The notes beneath the pieces are model-generated. The model was not told where the DNA came from, ran no database searches, and was given only the letters and a program-made list of their open reading frames with translations. Shown piece after piece: positions 1-7,829 of a stretch of 64,000 bases of DNA. Position 1 is the first letter of the stretch. Each line of letters opens with the position of its first letter. Position numbers and translations under genes: made by a program. Origin of the DNA: an uncultured Lachnospiraceae bacterium (GTDB lineage Bacteria; Bacillota; Clostridia; Lachnospirales; Lachnospiraceae); the NCBI GenBank assembly GCA_944383265.1, contig CALWOX010000003.1, positions 186,001 to 250,000 of the forward strand, read 5' to 3'.

Positions 1-654
1 AGGTATCCAATTGGAAAGAGCATTCAGAAATGTAGTTTTTCCCGAGCCCGTACCGCCACTGATAAAGATGTTGTACTTTGCCCGCACCATCCGTTCCAGT
101 ACCTCTGCCACCTCTGGAGTCAAGGAGCCGTAGCCTATGAGCTTTTCCATAGTCATCGGATCCTCAGGGAATTTTCTGATAGTCACTGTGGGGCCGTCCA
201 AGGCTATCGGAGGCAACACCACATTTACACGGGATCCGTCCAAAAGTCTGGCGTCTACTATGGGATTAGCCTCATTTACTGTACGGTTTACCTTAGAAAC
301 GATGTTTAAAATTACATTTTCAAGCTTTTCATCAGTTCCAAAGCTTACATCCTTTTTATATAAGCGCCCATCCTGCTCCACAAACACATTATGAGGGCCG
401 TTTATCATGATCTCAGTAATGCTCGGATCGTCAACCAGTGGCTGCAGTACATCCAACCCGCGCATCGAATTAAATACACTTTCTGAAATATACTGTCTTT
501 CAGTCAGCGGAATATACTTTTTCCCCGACTCCTCAGATACTATCTGAATAATCGTATCCCTTATCTCGTCATCACTAAGATTTCTGGTGAGATCCAGACG
601 ATCCGATACCATAGCTCTGATTTGCCTGACATATGCTTCCATATTTTCAGTCAT
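1..654 (-). CDS. cpaF: Tad/Flp pilus secretion ATPase CpaF (TadA), N-terminal part
   Basis: Open frame of 218 codons reading leftward off the window edge, so the C-terminal half is missing. It translates to a type II/IV secretion ATPase: the segment GVDPSITEIMINGPH-like (seen as DDPSITEIMINGPHNVFVEQ), then DGSRVNVVLPP, then the Walker A motif ISGGTGSGKTT just before the edge. These are the features of CpaF/TadA, the cytoplasmic hexameric ATPase that powers assembly of Flp (type IVc) pili. The start is set by GGAGGG six to seven bases before the ATG. It lies 22 bases downstream of tadZ, so the two are cotranscribed; more tad genes should lie to the left. The N-terminal domain found in longer family members appears short here. 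Confidence 0.9.
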   Translation of the reverse strand, partial: MTENMEAYVRQIRAMVSDRLDLTRNLSDDEIRDTIIQIVSEESGKKYIPLTERQYISESVFNSMRGLDVLQPLVDDPSITEIMINGPHNVFVEQDGRLYKKDVSFGTDEKLENVILNIVSKVNRTVNEANPIVDARLLDGSRVNVVLPPIALDGPTVTIRKFPEDPMTMEKLIGYGSLTPEVAEVLERMVRAKYNIFISGGTGSGKTTFLNALSNWIP

Positions 655-676
655 ATCCGGTCCCTCCAATCAGCTT

Positions 677-1801
677 CTACTTATTCTCATTTAACAATTC
701 AATAAGAGGACGAAATACAGGAAAGAGCATATCTCCCGATTTAAGAATATCCGCTTTCCTTAAAAAAACAGACATTTCTCCAATGCAGGCAACCGTCGAT
801 GTCTTGCTCAAGGGACCATAAGTCTGTTGTAAACCGGAGCCAAGTCTCCCGGCTCCAAAGTTCATCCCACCTGCGTGCAATGAAGATGTTCTGTTTTGAA
901 CAATGCGCAGCTTTTCAAAAATCCTTGTATATGAATCGTGCAGCATCGCCTCATCCAAAAAACGCGAAAGCTTTGCCGTTGCAGACTCTGTCGGTATGAC
1001 AGGTGTAAATATCACATTTGCTTCTGAAAGTATTTTTACAGTTTTTTCATTAAATGATGATGACAGGTCGATAATGAGCACATCGTATTCGGACTTTTCC
1101 TTTATAGTATTGATAAGGCTCGCCATCTCGGACGAGCTCGTCTCGCAATACTCCGATATGCTCTCCGGGCCGGCAATGTAAAAAAGGCCTGAATGAGGTT
1201 CTTTTGCTACAGCCTGTGCAAGCTTTATGCCCGCATTTATTCCCTTTGTTTTAACAGCCAAAAGCACATCAGACATAGATCCGTGCCCGTTTTCAAATAA
1301 TCCCTTAACAGAATCTATGTCCTCAAGATTTAAATAAAAAGTATTGATACCTGCCCTTGCACAGCAAACCGCCATTCCCAATGAAAGCACGGTCTTTCCT
1401 GATCCTCCGGACGGGCTGTAAAACACTGCCGTTTTTGTACAGCTGTTTCCGCAAACGACCTCATTTGAACCTGTAGCCTCCGCATATTTCAAAAGAATTT
1501 CATTAAGGAGGTTTTCTGTTTTTTGATACTTTGCTACAGAAACAAATCCCTGAGGGCATATTTCTCCTGCCGACAGAACAATTTTAAGCTTGATATTTTC
1601 CTTTGCAGACAAATCTTCATCCGCAAACTTTTCATCAACTATCAAAATATCGATATCTGTCTCATTTATGTACGCCTTAAGTAAATCTCTATCCGAAAAT
1701 ATATTCAGCTCAAGCTGCGGCGCCTTCTGCATAAAATAATCAGACAGGCACTCCTGATATAACCTGTCACTATCAGCCAAAACCACCTTTTTCTTTGTCA
1801 T
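677..1801 (-). CDS. tadZ: Tad pilus assembly protein TadZ/CpaE, receiver-like plus ParA/MinD-type ATPase domain
   Basis: 374 residues. Residues 1-115 resemble a degenerate receiver domain (start MTKKKVVLADSDRLYQEC, buried strand IDILIVDE). From about residue 125 there is a ParA/MinD-like P-loop domain with Walker A YSPSGGSGKTVLS, in which the first deviant lysine is replaced by Ser, and a later hydrophobic strand YDVLIIDLSSS (Walker B). This order is typical of TadZ/CpaE, which places the pilus machine at its site in the cell. The gene is immediately upstream of cpaF, which supports the assignment. A GGTGGTGAG ribosome site precedes the ATG. A perfect consensus promoter lies about 50 bases upstream. 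Because the Walker A lysine is changed, ATP hydrolysis may be altered; this is inference. Confidence 0.85.
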   Translation of the reverse strand: MTKKKVVLADSDRLYQECLSDYFMQKAPQLELNIFSDRDLLKAYINETDIDILIVDEKFADEDLSAKENIKLKIVLSAGEICPQGFVSVAKYQKTENLLNEILLKYAEATGSNEVVCGNSCTKTAVFYSPSGGSGKTVLSLGMAVCCARAGINTFYLNLEDIDSVKGLFENGHGSMSDVLLAVKTKGINAGIKLAQAVAKEPHSGLFYIAGPESISEYCETSSSEMASLINTIKEKSEYDVLIIDLSSSFNEKTVKILSEANVIFTPVIPTESATAKLSRFLDEAMLHDSYTRIFEKLRIVQNRTSSLHAGGMNFGAGRLGSGLQQTYGPLSKTSTVACIGEMSVFLRKADILKSGDMLFPVFRPLIELLNENK

Positions 1802-1856
1802 ACCGGCTCACCACCCCCTGCAGCCATTTCATAAAGAAAGCATAAAAATCAATTAA

Positions 1857-1885
1857 ATTATAATAAAAACTATATTCAATGTCAA
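1857..1885 (-). promoter_or_regulatory. Consensus sigma-A promoter of the tadZ-cpaF operon
   Basis: On the minus strand: TTGACA (1885-1880), exactly 17 bases, TATAAT (1862-1857). Both boxes match the consensus at all six positions. The predicted start of transcription is near 1850, about 50 bases before tadZ. Such a strong core promoter usually needs a repressor to keep the operon off. Confidence 0.85.
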
Positions 1886-1892
1886 TTTATAT

Positions 1893-1923
1893 TATCTTTT
1901 TGATAATGAAATATCTTTTTGAT
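1893..1923. promoter_or_regulatory. Duplicated operator-like repeat between tadZ and the XRE gene
   Basis: The 12-mer TATCTTTTTGAT occurs twice (1893-1904 and 1912-1923), 19 bases apart from start to start, nearly two helical turns. Each copy holds the half-site pair ATC-N5-GAT, a small inverted repeat. The pair lies directly upstream of the tadZ -35 box and overlaps where a promoter of the XRE gene would sit (TTGATA at 1900-1905, ATTAAT at 1922-1927). Likely binding site of the neighbouring XRE protein; no protein data are available from sequence. Confidence 0.6.
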
Positions 1924-1957
1924 TAATGTATTGTTTCTTCATAAAGGAGAATTTACA

Positions 1958-2236
1958 ATGATCGCTGATAAAATTAAGTCTCTTCGTGAAAAAAACGGTC
2001 TGACACAATCTTCATTAGCTAAAAAACTTAACGTCACGAGAAGCTCAGTCAACGCATGGGAGATGGGGATCTCTGTCCCCTCTACTTCCCTCATTGTGGA
2101 TCTCGCCGTTTTGTTTCACGTATCTACAGATTATCTGCTTGGAGTCGAGTCTACCTCATCCCTTGATATCTCAGGATTAAATGATCGGGAAATAATGATA
2201 ATTTATGACCTTATTCAGTATTTCAAGTCAAAATAA
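1958..2236 (+). CDS. XRE-family DNA-binding regulator
   Basis: 92 residues from the ATG that follows AAAGGAG; a longer reading from 1919 lacks a ribosome site. Residues 3-58 form a classical Cro/C1 helix-turn-helix domain: IKSLREKNGLTQSSLAKKLN then VTRSSVNAWEMGISVPS and the FHVSTDYLLG end typical of SinR/Xre proteins. The last 30 residues are a short helical tail, possibly for dimerisation. It is divergent from the tad operon and shares its upstream region, which carries duplicated repeats; it is therefore a good candidate for autoregulation and for control of pilus expression. The target is inferred from position only. Confidence 0.85.
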   Translation: MIADKIKSLREKNGLTQSSLAKKLNVTRSSVNAWEMGISVPSTSLIVDLAVLFHVSTDYLLGVESTSSLDISGLNDREIMIIYDLIQYFKSK

Positions 2237-2244
2237 AAATCTGC

Positions 2245-2290
2245 AACAAAATATCTCCAACCGCATAATAGCGATTGGAGATATTTTGTT
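2245..2290. terminator. Bidirectional terminator hairpin between xre and fbp
   Basis: A perfect 16-base inverted repeat, AACAAAATATCTCCAA (2245-2260) with TTGGAGATATTTTGTT (2275-2290) and a 14-base loop. T/A-rich tracts flank both sides, so it can serve the rightward xre transcript and the leftward fbp transcript. Confidence 0.75.
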
Positions 2291-2385
2291 AATTTAAATT
2301 TATACAGAATAAGGCAAAAATCGAATTTCACCTCTTGGCTGAATTCAATTATATTTCAAATACTTTCAGAACGACCGATATTTCT

Positions 2386-4323
2386 CTACAGCTTCTCCTC
2401 CTCCACAACAATAACTCCCTCTCTGTATGCCGAAAGCAGCATCTGCAGATCCTTTATCTTTTCAGATATTATCTTCCCGTTATCCGTATCCGCCACCATT
2501 ATCCTTTGAGGCTCCGACTCAAAGAAATCAGAGCCTGACTCAATGTCTCTGTTCTCCGTAAGAGCCTTCTCAAGTCCCTCAAAGGGCTTGTGGGCCTTTA
2601 TCCTGAGGCCGTGAGAGTTGTATATGAGGGTATATCCCGCTATGCCTGTCTTTTTCTGGTAAGCCCTACAGAAGCCACCATCAATGACGATAAGCCTTCC
2701 CCCTGCCTTTATGGGGCTCTCTCCATCCGATGCCCTCACCGGAGTATGTCCGTTTATGATGTGAGATACCGAGGAATAAAGCCCGAATTCCCTCAGGATC
2801 ATTCCGCATGTGCGCTCTGACTTTGAGTAGATGTAATAAGGGTCATTTTCCTCAATACCTGCTGACTCATCCTCAATATAGGTCTTCTCAAAGGTCTTTA
2901 CATTCCTTCCACAAAGCGGCGACTTTCTTCCGCACCAAAGGTACCACATGAAATCAAGGTTATCCCTGTTTTTTCTTCCGAAATATGCCTGCCTTGCCCT
3001 TTTTTCCGCATAATCAAAATAGGCCTTTCCCTTATAAGTATGCCCTTCAAATTCTACAGCGGCAAAATTTCCGTCTTCTGAGAGAGGAACGCATCCGTGA
3101 AAAAGCAGGTTGTCATTCCAAACACAATATAAGCTTCCCTTGGAATAGAGAAATTCTATGTGGTTTCTCAGCCTTCTTCCGCTTTCAAACATTGACCTGA
3201 GCTCAGATACCACCACCTCCTCTTCAGGGATCAGCGTATAGGGATCCTCCGGATCCACAGTTGGAAAGTCTGCGTTTTTAAGGGTATAATCCTTTCCGCC
3301 TATATTTACATAATAGCCCGAGGCCGATTTTTTGATCTTATCAAGAAAAAGCCTTTCATCCATACCGTATTCGGGATGGCGCTTTATAATTTGTCCCTCA
3401 AGCTTAAATAGTATGACATTTATAGCCTTAAGTATATTTTCATTAGAGCCTGCGCTCGGGCTCTGTCCGAAGCCGTAATACTTATCCGCAAAAGCTCCGA
3501 GATTTCTCAGGCTTATTCCGTATCCGCTTTCGAGTATCCTTGTATTGCCATACTTTACATTATTCCTGATGACTGTAGCCATGCACGCCTCGCATCCGGC
3601 CACAGCGCCCATCCAAAGGATATCATGATTGCCCCACTCTATATCCAGAGAATGGTATTTCATCAAAAGCTCTATTATTTCATCCGCCCTTGATCCCCTG
3701 TCAAAAATGTCTCCTACTATATGAAGGTGATCCACTGCGAGACGCTTTATCAAAGCCGATAGAGATATAATAAAGTCATCAGCGCTCTTTATACCTATAA
3801 TGGCCTCCATTATCTTCTCATGGTATACATGCCTGTTGTCCTCTTCATTTGGCTGAGCATGCAGCAGCTCGTCAATTACATAGGCGAATTCCTGCGGAAG
3901 CGCCTTTCTGACTTTTGAACGGGTATATTTTGAAGCAAGGAGCTTTGAAAGCTCCATGAGTTCCCTCAGAGTCAGCATATACCATTGAGGAGTATCTGCT
4001 CTGTCACGCTTTATCATCTCAAGCTTTTCCTTTGGGTAGTATATAAGTGTGCAGAGCTCTCTGCGCTCATCCTGAGACAGCCTTTCGGAAAATATCAGAT
4101 CCACCTTCTCCCTTATTACCCCCGAACAGTTATTAAGGATATGGCAGAAAGCCTCATATTCCCCATGCAGGTCACTCATAAAGTGCTCTGTACCCTTGGG
4201 AAGGTTCATGATAGCCATTAGGTTTATTATCTCCGTATATACGGACCTTATTCCCGGGTACTGCTCCGAAAGAAGCTCAAGATACTTCAGTTTTTCTTCC
4301 GAATACCTTTCCTCTCCTGTCAT
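2386..4323 (-). CDS. fbp: Fructose-1,6-bisphosphatase class III (Firmicutes type)
   Basis: About 645 residues, the usual length of the class III enzyme (EC 3.1.3.11), which dephosphorylates fructose 1,6-bisphosphate in gluconeogenesis. It has the metallophosphatase motifs in order: MSDLHGEYEAF near residue 55, GDIFDRGSRADE near 200, WGNHDILWMGA near 230, and NGHTPV near 530. I place the start at 4323, where GGAGGG stands five bases upstream; an ATG at 4335 gives four more residues (MEGK) but has no ribosome site. It follows the hydroxyacid dehydrogenase gene by 56 bases on the same strand and may be cotranscribed. No fusion or broken motif is visible. Confidence 0.93.
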   Translation of the reverse strand: MTGEERYSEEKLKYLELLSEQYPGIRSVYTEIINLMAIMNLPKGTEHFMSDLHGEYEAFCHILNNCSGVIREKVDLIFSERLSQDERRELCTLIYYPKEKLEMIKRDRADTPQWYMLTLRELMELSKLLASKYTRSKVRKALPQEFAYVIDELLHAQPNEEDNRHVYHEKIMEAIIGIKSADDFIISLSALIKRLAVDHLHIVGDIFDRGSRADEIIELLMKYHSLDIEWGNHDILWMGAVAGCEACMATVIRNNVKYGNTRILESGYGISLRNLGAFADKYYGFGQSPSAGSNENILKAINVILFKLEGQIIKRHPEYGMDERLFLDKIKKSASGYYVNIGGKDYTLKNADFPTVDPEDPYTLIPEEEVVVSELRSMFESGRRLRNHIEFLYSKGSLYCVWNDNLLFHGCVPLSEDGNFAAVEFEGHTYKGKAYFDYAEKRARQAYFGRKNRDNLDFMWYLWCGRKSPLCGRNVKTFEKTYIEDESAGIEENDPYYIYSKSERTCGMILREFGLYSSVSHIINGHTPVRASDGESPIKAGGRLIVIDGGFCRAYQKKTGIAGYTLIYNSHGLRIKAHKPFEGLEKALTENRDIESGSDFFESEPQRIMVADTDNGKIISEKIKDLQMLLSAYREGVIVVEEEKL

Positions 4324-4379
4324 TTTTCCCTCCATTACACAGTCTGCCGAACCGGACTTTTGCCCTCGGCTTTATTCTT

Positions 4380-5342
4380 TTAACTCTTACTCATATTCAC
4401 GACATTCTGCGGGTGCCCCTCACAAAACGCCCTGAGATTATCCACCGCAATATCCATAAGCCGTTTCCTCGCCTCCCATGAAGCCCAGGCTATATGGGGA
4501 GTTATGATGATATTTTTTGCACCGCAGAGGGGATTATCCTCATCCATGGGCTCCTTTGAGATAACGTCCACTGCAGCTCCTGCCACCTTCCCGGAATCAA
4601 GGGCATCCCTCAGATCCTGTTCTGCTATGAGACCTCCCCTTGATGTATTCAATATAATGACCCCATCCTTCATTTTAGATATACTTTCCTTGTTTATCAT
4701 ACCCTCAGTCTCCGGAAAAAGAGGACAGTGAAGGCTTATGATGTCTGCCTCCTTATATAGCTCGTCTGTAGTCCTTGACTCCGCAATCCCGTCTTCCGGC
4801 CTCTTGCTTCTGCTGCTGTATATTACCTTCATGCCGAAAGCACGTGCTATCTCCGCAGTCTTTTTACCTATGCTGCCGTATCCTATTATACCGAACACCT
4901 TACCCGAAAGCTCCATCAAAGGCCTGTTCCAAAAACAAAAATCTCCCGCAGATTTCCATGCTCCCTTCATGACGCATTCAGAATGCTCACCTACATGGTT
5001 TGAAAGCTCAAGAAGCAGGGCAAAGGTATGCTGTGCAACAGCATCCGTGCTGTATCCGGGTATATTGGAGACAGGTATACCGCGTCTTGCCGCCGACTCG
5101 ACATCTATAACATTATAGCCTGTGGCGAGTGTACCTATAAACTTGATGCTCGGGCACGCTTCAAGTACCTCATCTGTTATGGGAGTCTTGTTTGTGTATA
5201 CCACCTCCGCATCTCCGATACGTTCTGTTATCATGTCACCCGATGTCCTCTCATAGACCACCAGCTCTCCGAATTCCCGGAATCCGTCCCAGCTGAGATC
5301 ACCCGGATTTTCTGTGTAGCCGTCAAGTATTACTGTTTTCAT
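4380..5342 (-). CDS. hprA: D-2-hydroxyacid dehydrogenase, glycerate dehydrogenase/hydroxypyruvate reductase-like
   Basis: 320 residues, the normal size for the NAD-dependent D-isomer 2-hydroxyacid dehydrogenase family. Seen: the dinucleotide-binding loop IIGYGSIGKKTAEIARAFG at about 146-165, the catalytic Arg in ILNTSRGGLI (about 233), the Glu in SKEPMDEDNPL (about 262) and the His in ITPHIAWAS (about 284). The FCFWNRPLMELSGK segment is like glycerate dehydrogenase (EC 1.1.1.29), which reduces hydroxypyruvate to D-glycerate, but substrate cannot be fixed by sequence alone; a 2-ketoacid reductase is the alternative. GAGAGGC precedes the ATG. Own promoter upstream; fbp lies downstream on the same strand. 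Confidence 0.85.
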   Translation of the reverse strand: MKTVILDGYTENPGDLSWDGFREFGELVVYERTSGDMITERIGDAEVVYTNKTPITDEVLEACPSIKFIGTLATGYNVIDVESAARRGIPVSNIPGYSTDAVAQHTFALLLELSNHVGEHSECVMKGAWKSAGDFCFWNRPLMELSGKVFGIIGYGSIGKKTAEIARAFGMKVIYSSRSKRPEDGIAESRTTDELYKEADIISLHCPLFPETEGMINKESISKMKDGVIILNTSRGGLIAEQDLRDALDSGKVAGAAVDVISKEPMDEDNPLCGAKNIIITPHIAWASWEARKRLMDIAVDNLRAFCEGHPQNVVNMSKS

Positions 5343-5402
5343 TAATGCCTCTCCTGATAGTGTATTTTTATAACAAACCGATTCGTTGCTGTTTATAATT
5401 CT

Positions 5403-5431
5403 AATATAAATTATAGGGAGGCGGCGGTCAA
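5403..5431 (-). promoter_or_regulatory. Predicted sigma-A promoter of the hydroxyacid dehydrogenase gene
   Basis: Minus strand TTGACC (5431-5426), 17 bases, TATATT (5408-5403); each box is one base from consensus. Predicted 5' leader about 55 bases. Confidence 0.55.
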
Positions 5432-5558
5432 TATATAAAGAAGCTTATACAAGGACTTCGTTTTTGTCTTAATCAGAACCATTACCTCCGGGCTTTGTGT
5501 GGCTACGTTTAAATTACCACGACCGATATCATGTAAGTGCAAAGATCAATATGTATTT

Positions 5559-5741
5559 TTAAAGAACAAAAAATGCCTGCGGCGTGTATTGACTGCTATA
5601 GCCGTACAACACACTTCCATCAGGCATCATATATTCCTTTGCGTATAAAGAAAAGGCAAACATACCAAAATAATAAAATATAGATATCAAGTTAATATAA
5701 GGCATGAATATGACAGAAAACAGGCTGACATATTTACTCAA
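5559..5741 (-). CDS. Possible small membrane protein (doubtful)
   Basis: A 60-codon frame that would start with TTG overlapping the stop of the creatininase-family gene by a base pattern TTGA. The first 35 residues are hydrophobic (VSLFSVIFMPYINLISIFYY), which could be one or two membrane segments. There is no clear ribosome site and no family I recognise. The otherwise gene-free stretch 5432-5737 contains nothing else that I can support. It may be chance. Confidence 0.22.
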   Translation of the reverse strand: MSKYVSLFSVIFMPYINLISIFYYFGMFAFSLYAKEYMMPDGSVLYGYSSQYTPQAFFVL

Positions 5742-6529
5742 ATCCTAAAATCTCTTATCTCCAAAAGCCCCTGCACCAGCTCCCTTGCGCTTGTCTCAAG
5801 TATTATCCTGCCCTTCTCGGCTGTTGCGCCCTTGGGGTCTCCGCCTATTCCTATAGGCTTGCCTTCCTTTGTCCTCCAGTCCTCACCCATCCAGCTGATG
5901 CAGACCTTGCCGTAGGGCATGAGGGACTTGTTTCCGAGAAAGGCTGTGGGCTCGCCCGCTTCAGATGTCTCGAGCTTTACGAGCTTCGGGTCGATAGCCA
6001 TTACCATGGAGGTCTCCATCTCTCCTCCGTGGAAGTCCCATATATTTCCGGGGCTTACTGTAGCCTTTACATCGGGATGGTCAAAGGCTCCCGATGACAA
6101 TATAAATGCGTATATCCCGAAGTCGCTCCTCAGCTCTCTGCTCAGTACCTGCACTATGGGAGCATTTCCTCCATGGCACACGAGAAAAGCGAGCTTCTTA
6201 AAGCCATGGTGTGCGAGGCTTGCCGATATATCGTAGAGCATGTGATAATATGTGTCGGGCTTAAAGGTAATTGAGCCGCAAAAGTTTTTGTGCTCCGTGC
6301 TTAGACCTATTGGCATGGGCGGAAACATCAGCATGGGAAAATCCGGATCCGCCTTTTCTACCTCTTTTTTTATGTATTCCGTCATAGCTCCCGCTATGAG
6401 AAAGTCTGTTCCCAGCGGAGCCTGATTTCCATGTTGCTCAAGGGCTCCGAGGGGTATCATCACTATAGTCTTTTCCTTATCCACGGCCTCCATCTCAAGC
6501 CGTGTAAGCTCGTGGTAATTTCTTATCAT
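5738..6529 (-). CDS. Creatininase-family amidohydrolase downstream of ribU
   Basis: 263 residues, the usual size for the creatininase/creatinine amidohydrolase family. Metal-binding motifs are present: PLGALEQHGNQAPLGTD (Glu, His, Asp; residues 26-42), CHGGN (about 118) and WDFHGGEMETS (about 165). The family acts on cyclic or linear amide bonds and includes creatininase, the mycofactocin protein MftE and the archaeal FAPy deformylase ArfB of riboflavin and F420 synthesis. Here the gene is 69 bases after ribU with no terminator between, so it should be under the FMN riboswitch. A flavin- or pyrimidine-related substrate is therefore a reasonable inference, not shown. GGGAGGAG precedes the ATG. 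Confidence 0.85.
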   Translation of the reverse strand: MIRNYHELTRLEMEAVDKEKTIVMIPLGALEQHGNQAPLGTDFLIAGAMTEYIKKEVEKADPDFPMLMFPPMPIGLSTEHKNFCGSITFKPDTYYHMLYDISASLAHHGFKKLAFLVCHGGNAPIVQVLSRELRSDFGIYAFILSSGAFDHPDVKATVSPGNIWDFHGGEMETSMVMAIDPKLVKLETSEAGEPTAFLGNKSLMPYGKVCISWMGEDWRTKEGKPIGIGGDPKGATAEKGRIILETSARELVQGLLEIRDFRI

Positions 6530-6598
6530 CGCGCTCCTCCCGCTATTATTATTGCCATGTTATGCAGTATTCCCATATTATTTTGCAGGCATGTCCCC

Positions 6599-7204
6599 TT
6601 AGGCTGTACGCATTACAGGGTATACATTGTGTATCCTGCTGTAGAGGAAGTATCCGATGCAATAGTTGATGCCGAGCTTCAATATGTTAAAGGGTATTGT
6701 GGCAAATATTATAAAGCCTGTAAGGTCTGTGATGGCGGGGTTCACTGCCGCAACCATCTTTACTACCTCGTCAAGTGATACTCCCATAGCCGTTGCGTAC
6801 ATGGGAAGTGTGATAAATGCGTTGCAGAAGCAGGCAAAGGCTGTCCTTATGGCTATGCTTGTGCCGAGGGCTATAGCTGCTGCCCTGCCGTTTCTTCCTG
6901 TCCTTGTGTATACGAGCCACATGGGGATAACGTAAAGCGCTATTCCGATAAGGTTTGAAAACTCGCCTACATAGAATGAGTTGGTTCCGACACTGATAAG
7001 CTTTATCAGTATCTTTATGACCTCAACGCCGGCTGCGGACGCGGGCCCCATCATGAAAAGCGCTATCACAGAGGGTACGTCGCTTAAGTCGATCTTGTAA
7101 AAGGGCGGCATGAGAGGCACTGAAAACTCCAGTGACATCAGCACTCCCGCCAGGGCCGCAAGCATGGCGGTAAAGATCATTTTTTGAATTTTGTCGTTTC
7201 TCAT
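6599..7204 (-). CDS. ribU: Riboflavin ECF transporter S component RibU
   Basis: 201 residues from the ATG preceded by AAGGAGG; the frame is open further upstream but without a ribosome site. Six hydrophobic segments are visible, starting with MIFTAMLAALAGVLMSLEF and ending with ILKLGINYCIGYFLYSRI. The motif AALAGVLMSLE plus the conserved FSVPLMPPFYKIDLSD loop is characteristic of RibU, the substrate-binding membrane subunit of the energy-coupling factor riboflavin importer. The shared EcfA/A'/T module is not in the window, as usual for group II ECF systems. An FMN riboswitch and terminator precede the gene, which independently supports riboflavin as substrate. Confidence 0.92.
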   Translation of the reverse strand: MRNDKIQKMIFTAMLAALAGVLMSLEFSVPLMPPFYKIDLSDVPSVIALFMMGPASAAGVEVIKILIKLISVGTNSFYVGEFSNLIGIALYVIPMWLVYTRTGRNGRAAAIALGTSIAIRTAFACFCNAFITLPMYATAMGVSLDEVVKMVAAVNPAITDLTGFIIFATIPFNILKLGINYCIGYFLYSRIHNVYPVMRTA

Positions 7205-7294
7205 AGGTAAAATCCTCCTTGCATTAACCGTATAGTTTACGCAATGAAACAAATCTTCTCCTTGCTCTGTCCCAAAGGCTTGTTTTTTCGCAAC

Positions 7295-7322
7295 AAAAAA
7301 CTCAGGCCATCGAGGCCTGAGA
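7295..7322 (-). terminator. Intrinsic terminator acting as expression platform of the FMN riboswitch
   Basis: On the minus strand CTCAGGCC-TCGAT-GGCCTGAG followed by six T (7300-7295). It lies between the FMN aptamer and ribU, so FMN binding should favour this hairpin and stop transcription before ribU. Confidence 0.88.
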
Positions 7323-7375
7323 TAAATTCGCTTTCATATAAAGTAAGAGGATCCTATGTCCCTACTCTATGATCG

Positions 7376-7491
7376 AGTTTCTTCTCTCATCCGGACTGTA
7401 ACCGTCGGTTTTGGAATTTCACCAAATCAGCCGCCTATAGCGGGTCGTGGACTTTACCACCGGTAGGGAATCTCACCCTGCCCCGAAGAAT
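7376..7491 (-). promoter_or_regulatory. FMN riboswitch (RFN element)
   Basis: Read on the minus strand, the conserved RFN blocks are all present: TTCGGGGCAGGGTGAGATTC, then CCCTACCGGTGGT, AAAGTCCACGACCCG, a variable arm, GGTGAAATTCC, AAAACCGACGGT, ACAGTCCGGATGAGAGAAG. This is the six-helix FMN aptamer. Followed by a terminator and the riboflavin transporter gene. Expected behaviour: repression of ribU and the downstream creatininase-family gene when FMN is abundant. Confidence 0.95.
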
Positions 7492-7510
7492 TGATTCATA
7501 TGCTTCTTGT

Positions 7511-7539
7511 AGACTATCACAAAGTGTATGGGGTGTCAA
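7511..7539 (-). promoter_or_regulatory. Predicted promoter of the FMN riboswitch transcript
   Basis: Minus strand TTGACA (7539-7534), 17 bases, TAGTCT (7516-7511). The -35 box is perfect and the -10 box is weak. The start would fall about 10 bases before the aptamer. Confidence 0.5.
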
Positions 7540-7572
7540 TAGGGGTTTTGCAAAGGAGACTGTTTCTTATTT

Positions 7573-7829
7573 TTAATAATGGTTCTTACACTGATAAACT
7601 TCAACTCTGTCAGATTCGACTTTATAAACAAGCCTGTTTACCTCATCAATTCTCCTGCTCCAATATCCGCTCAAATCTCCTTTCAGCCCTTCAGGCTTTC
7701 CTGTACCTTCAAATGGTGTCCTTGAGATTTCTTTCAATAATGCATTAATACGTTTCAAAGTTTTCTTATCCTGTCCTTGCCAATAGAGATATTCCTCAAA
7801 AGCTCTTTCGGTAAAACTATCTTACTCAT
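7573..7829 (-). pseudogene. yoeB: YoeB/Txe-type mRNA interferase toxin, frameshifted near the N terminus
   Basis: The frame from about 7815 to the stop reads TERAFEEYLYWQGQDKK then KRINALLKEISRTPFEGTGK, WSRRIDEVNRLVYKV and ending CKNHY, a full YoeB match with the catalytic Glu (GKPE), Arg (SRRI) and C-terminal His-Tyr. The expected start ATG (7829-7827) overlaps the antitoxin stop and gives MSKIV, but this frame diverges at a run of four T (minus strand, 7816-7813): with five T it would continue as MSKIVFTERAFEEYLYW. As written, translation from the ATG stops after 24 residues. The only other start is an internal TTG at 7758 (61 residues, missing the first third). So the toxin is either a one-base-deletion pseudogene, a phase-variable gene or carries a sequencing error. 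Confidence 0.85.

Noticed and set aside
5559-5741. Small hydrophobic frame after the creatininase-family gene as a firm gene
   Set aside because: Kept only as a low-confidence feature: TTG start, no ribosome site, no known family.
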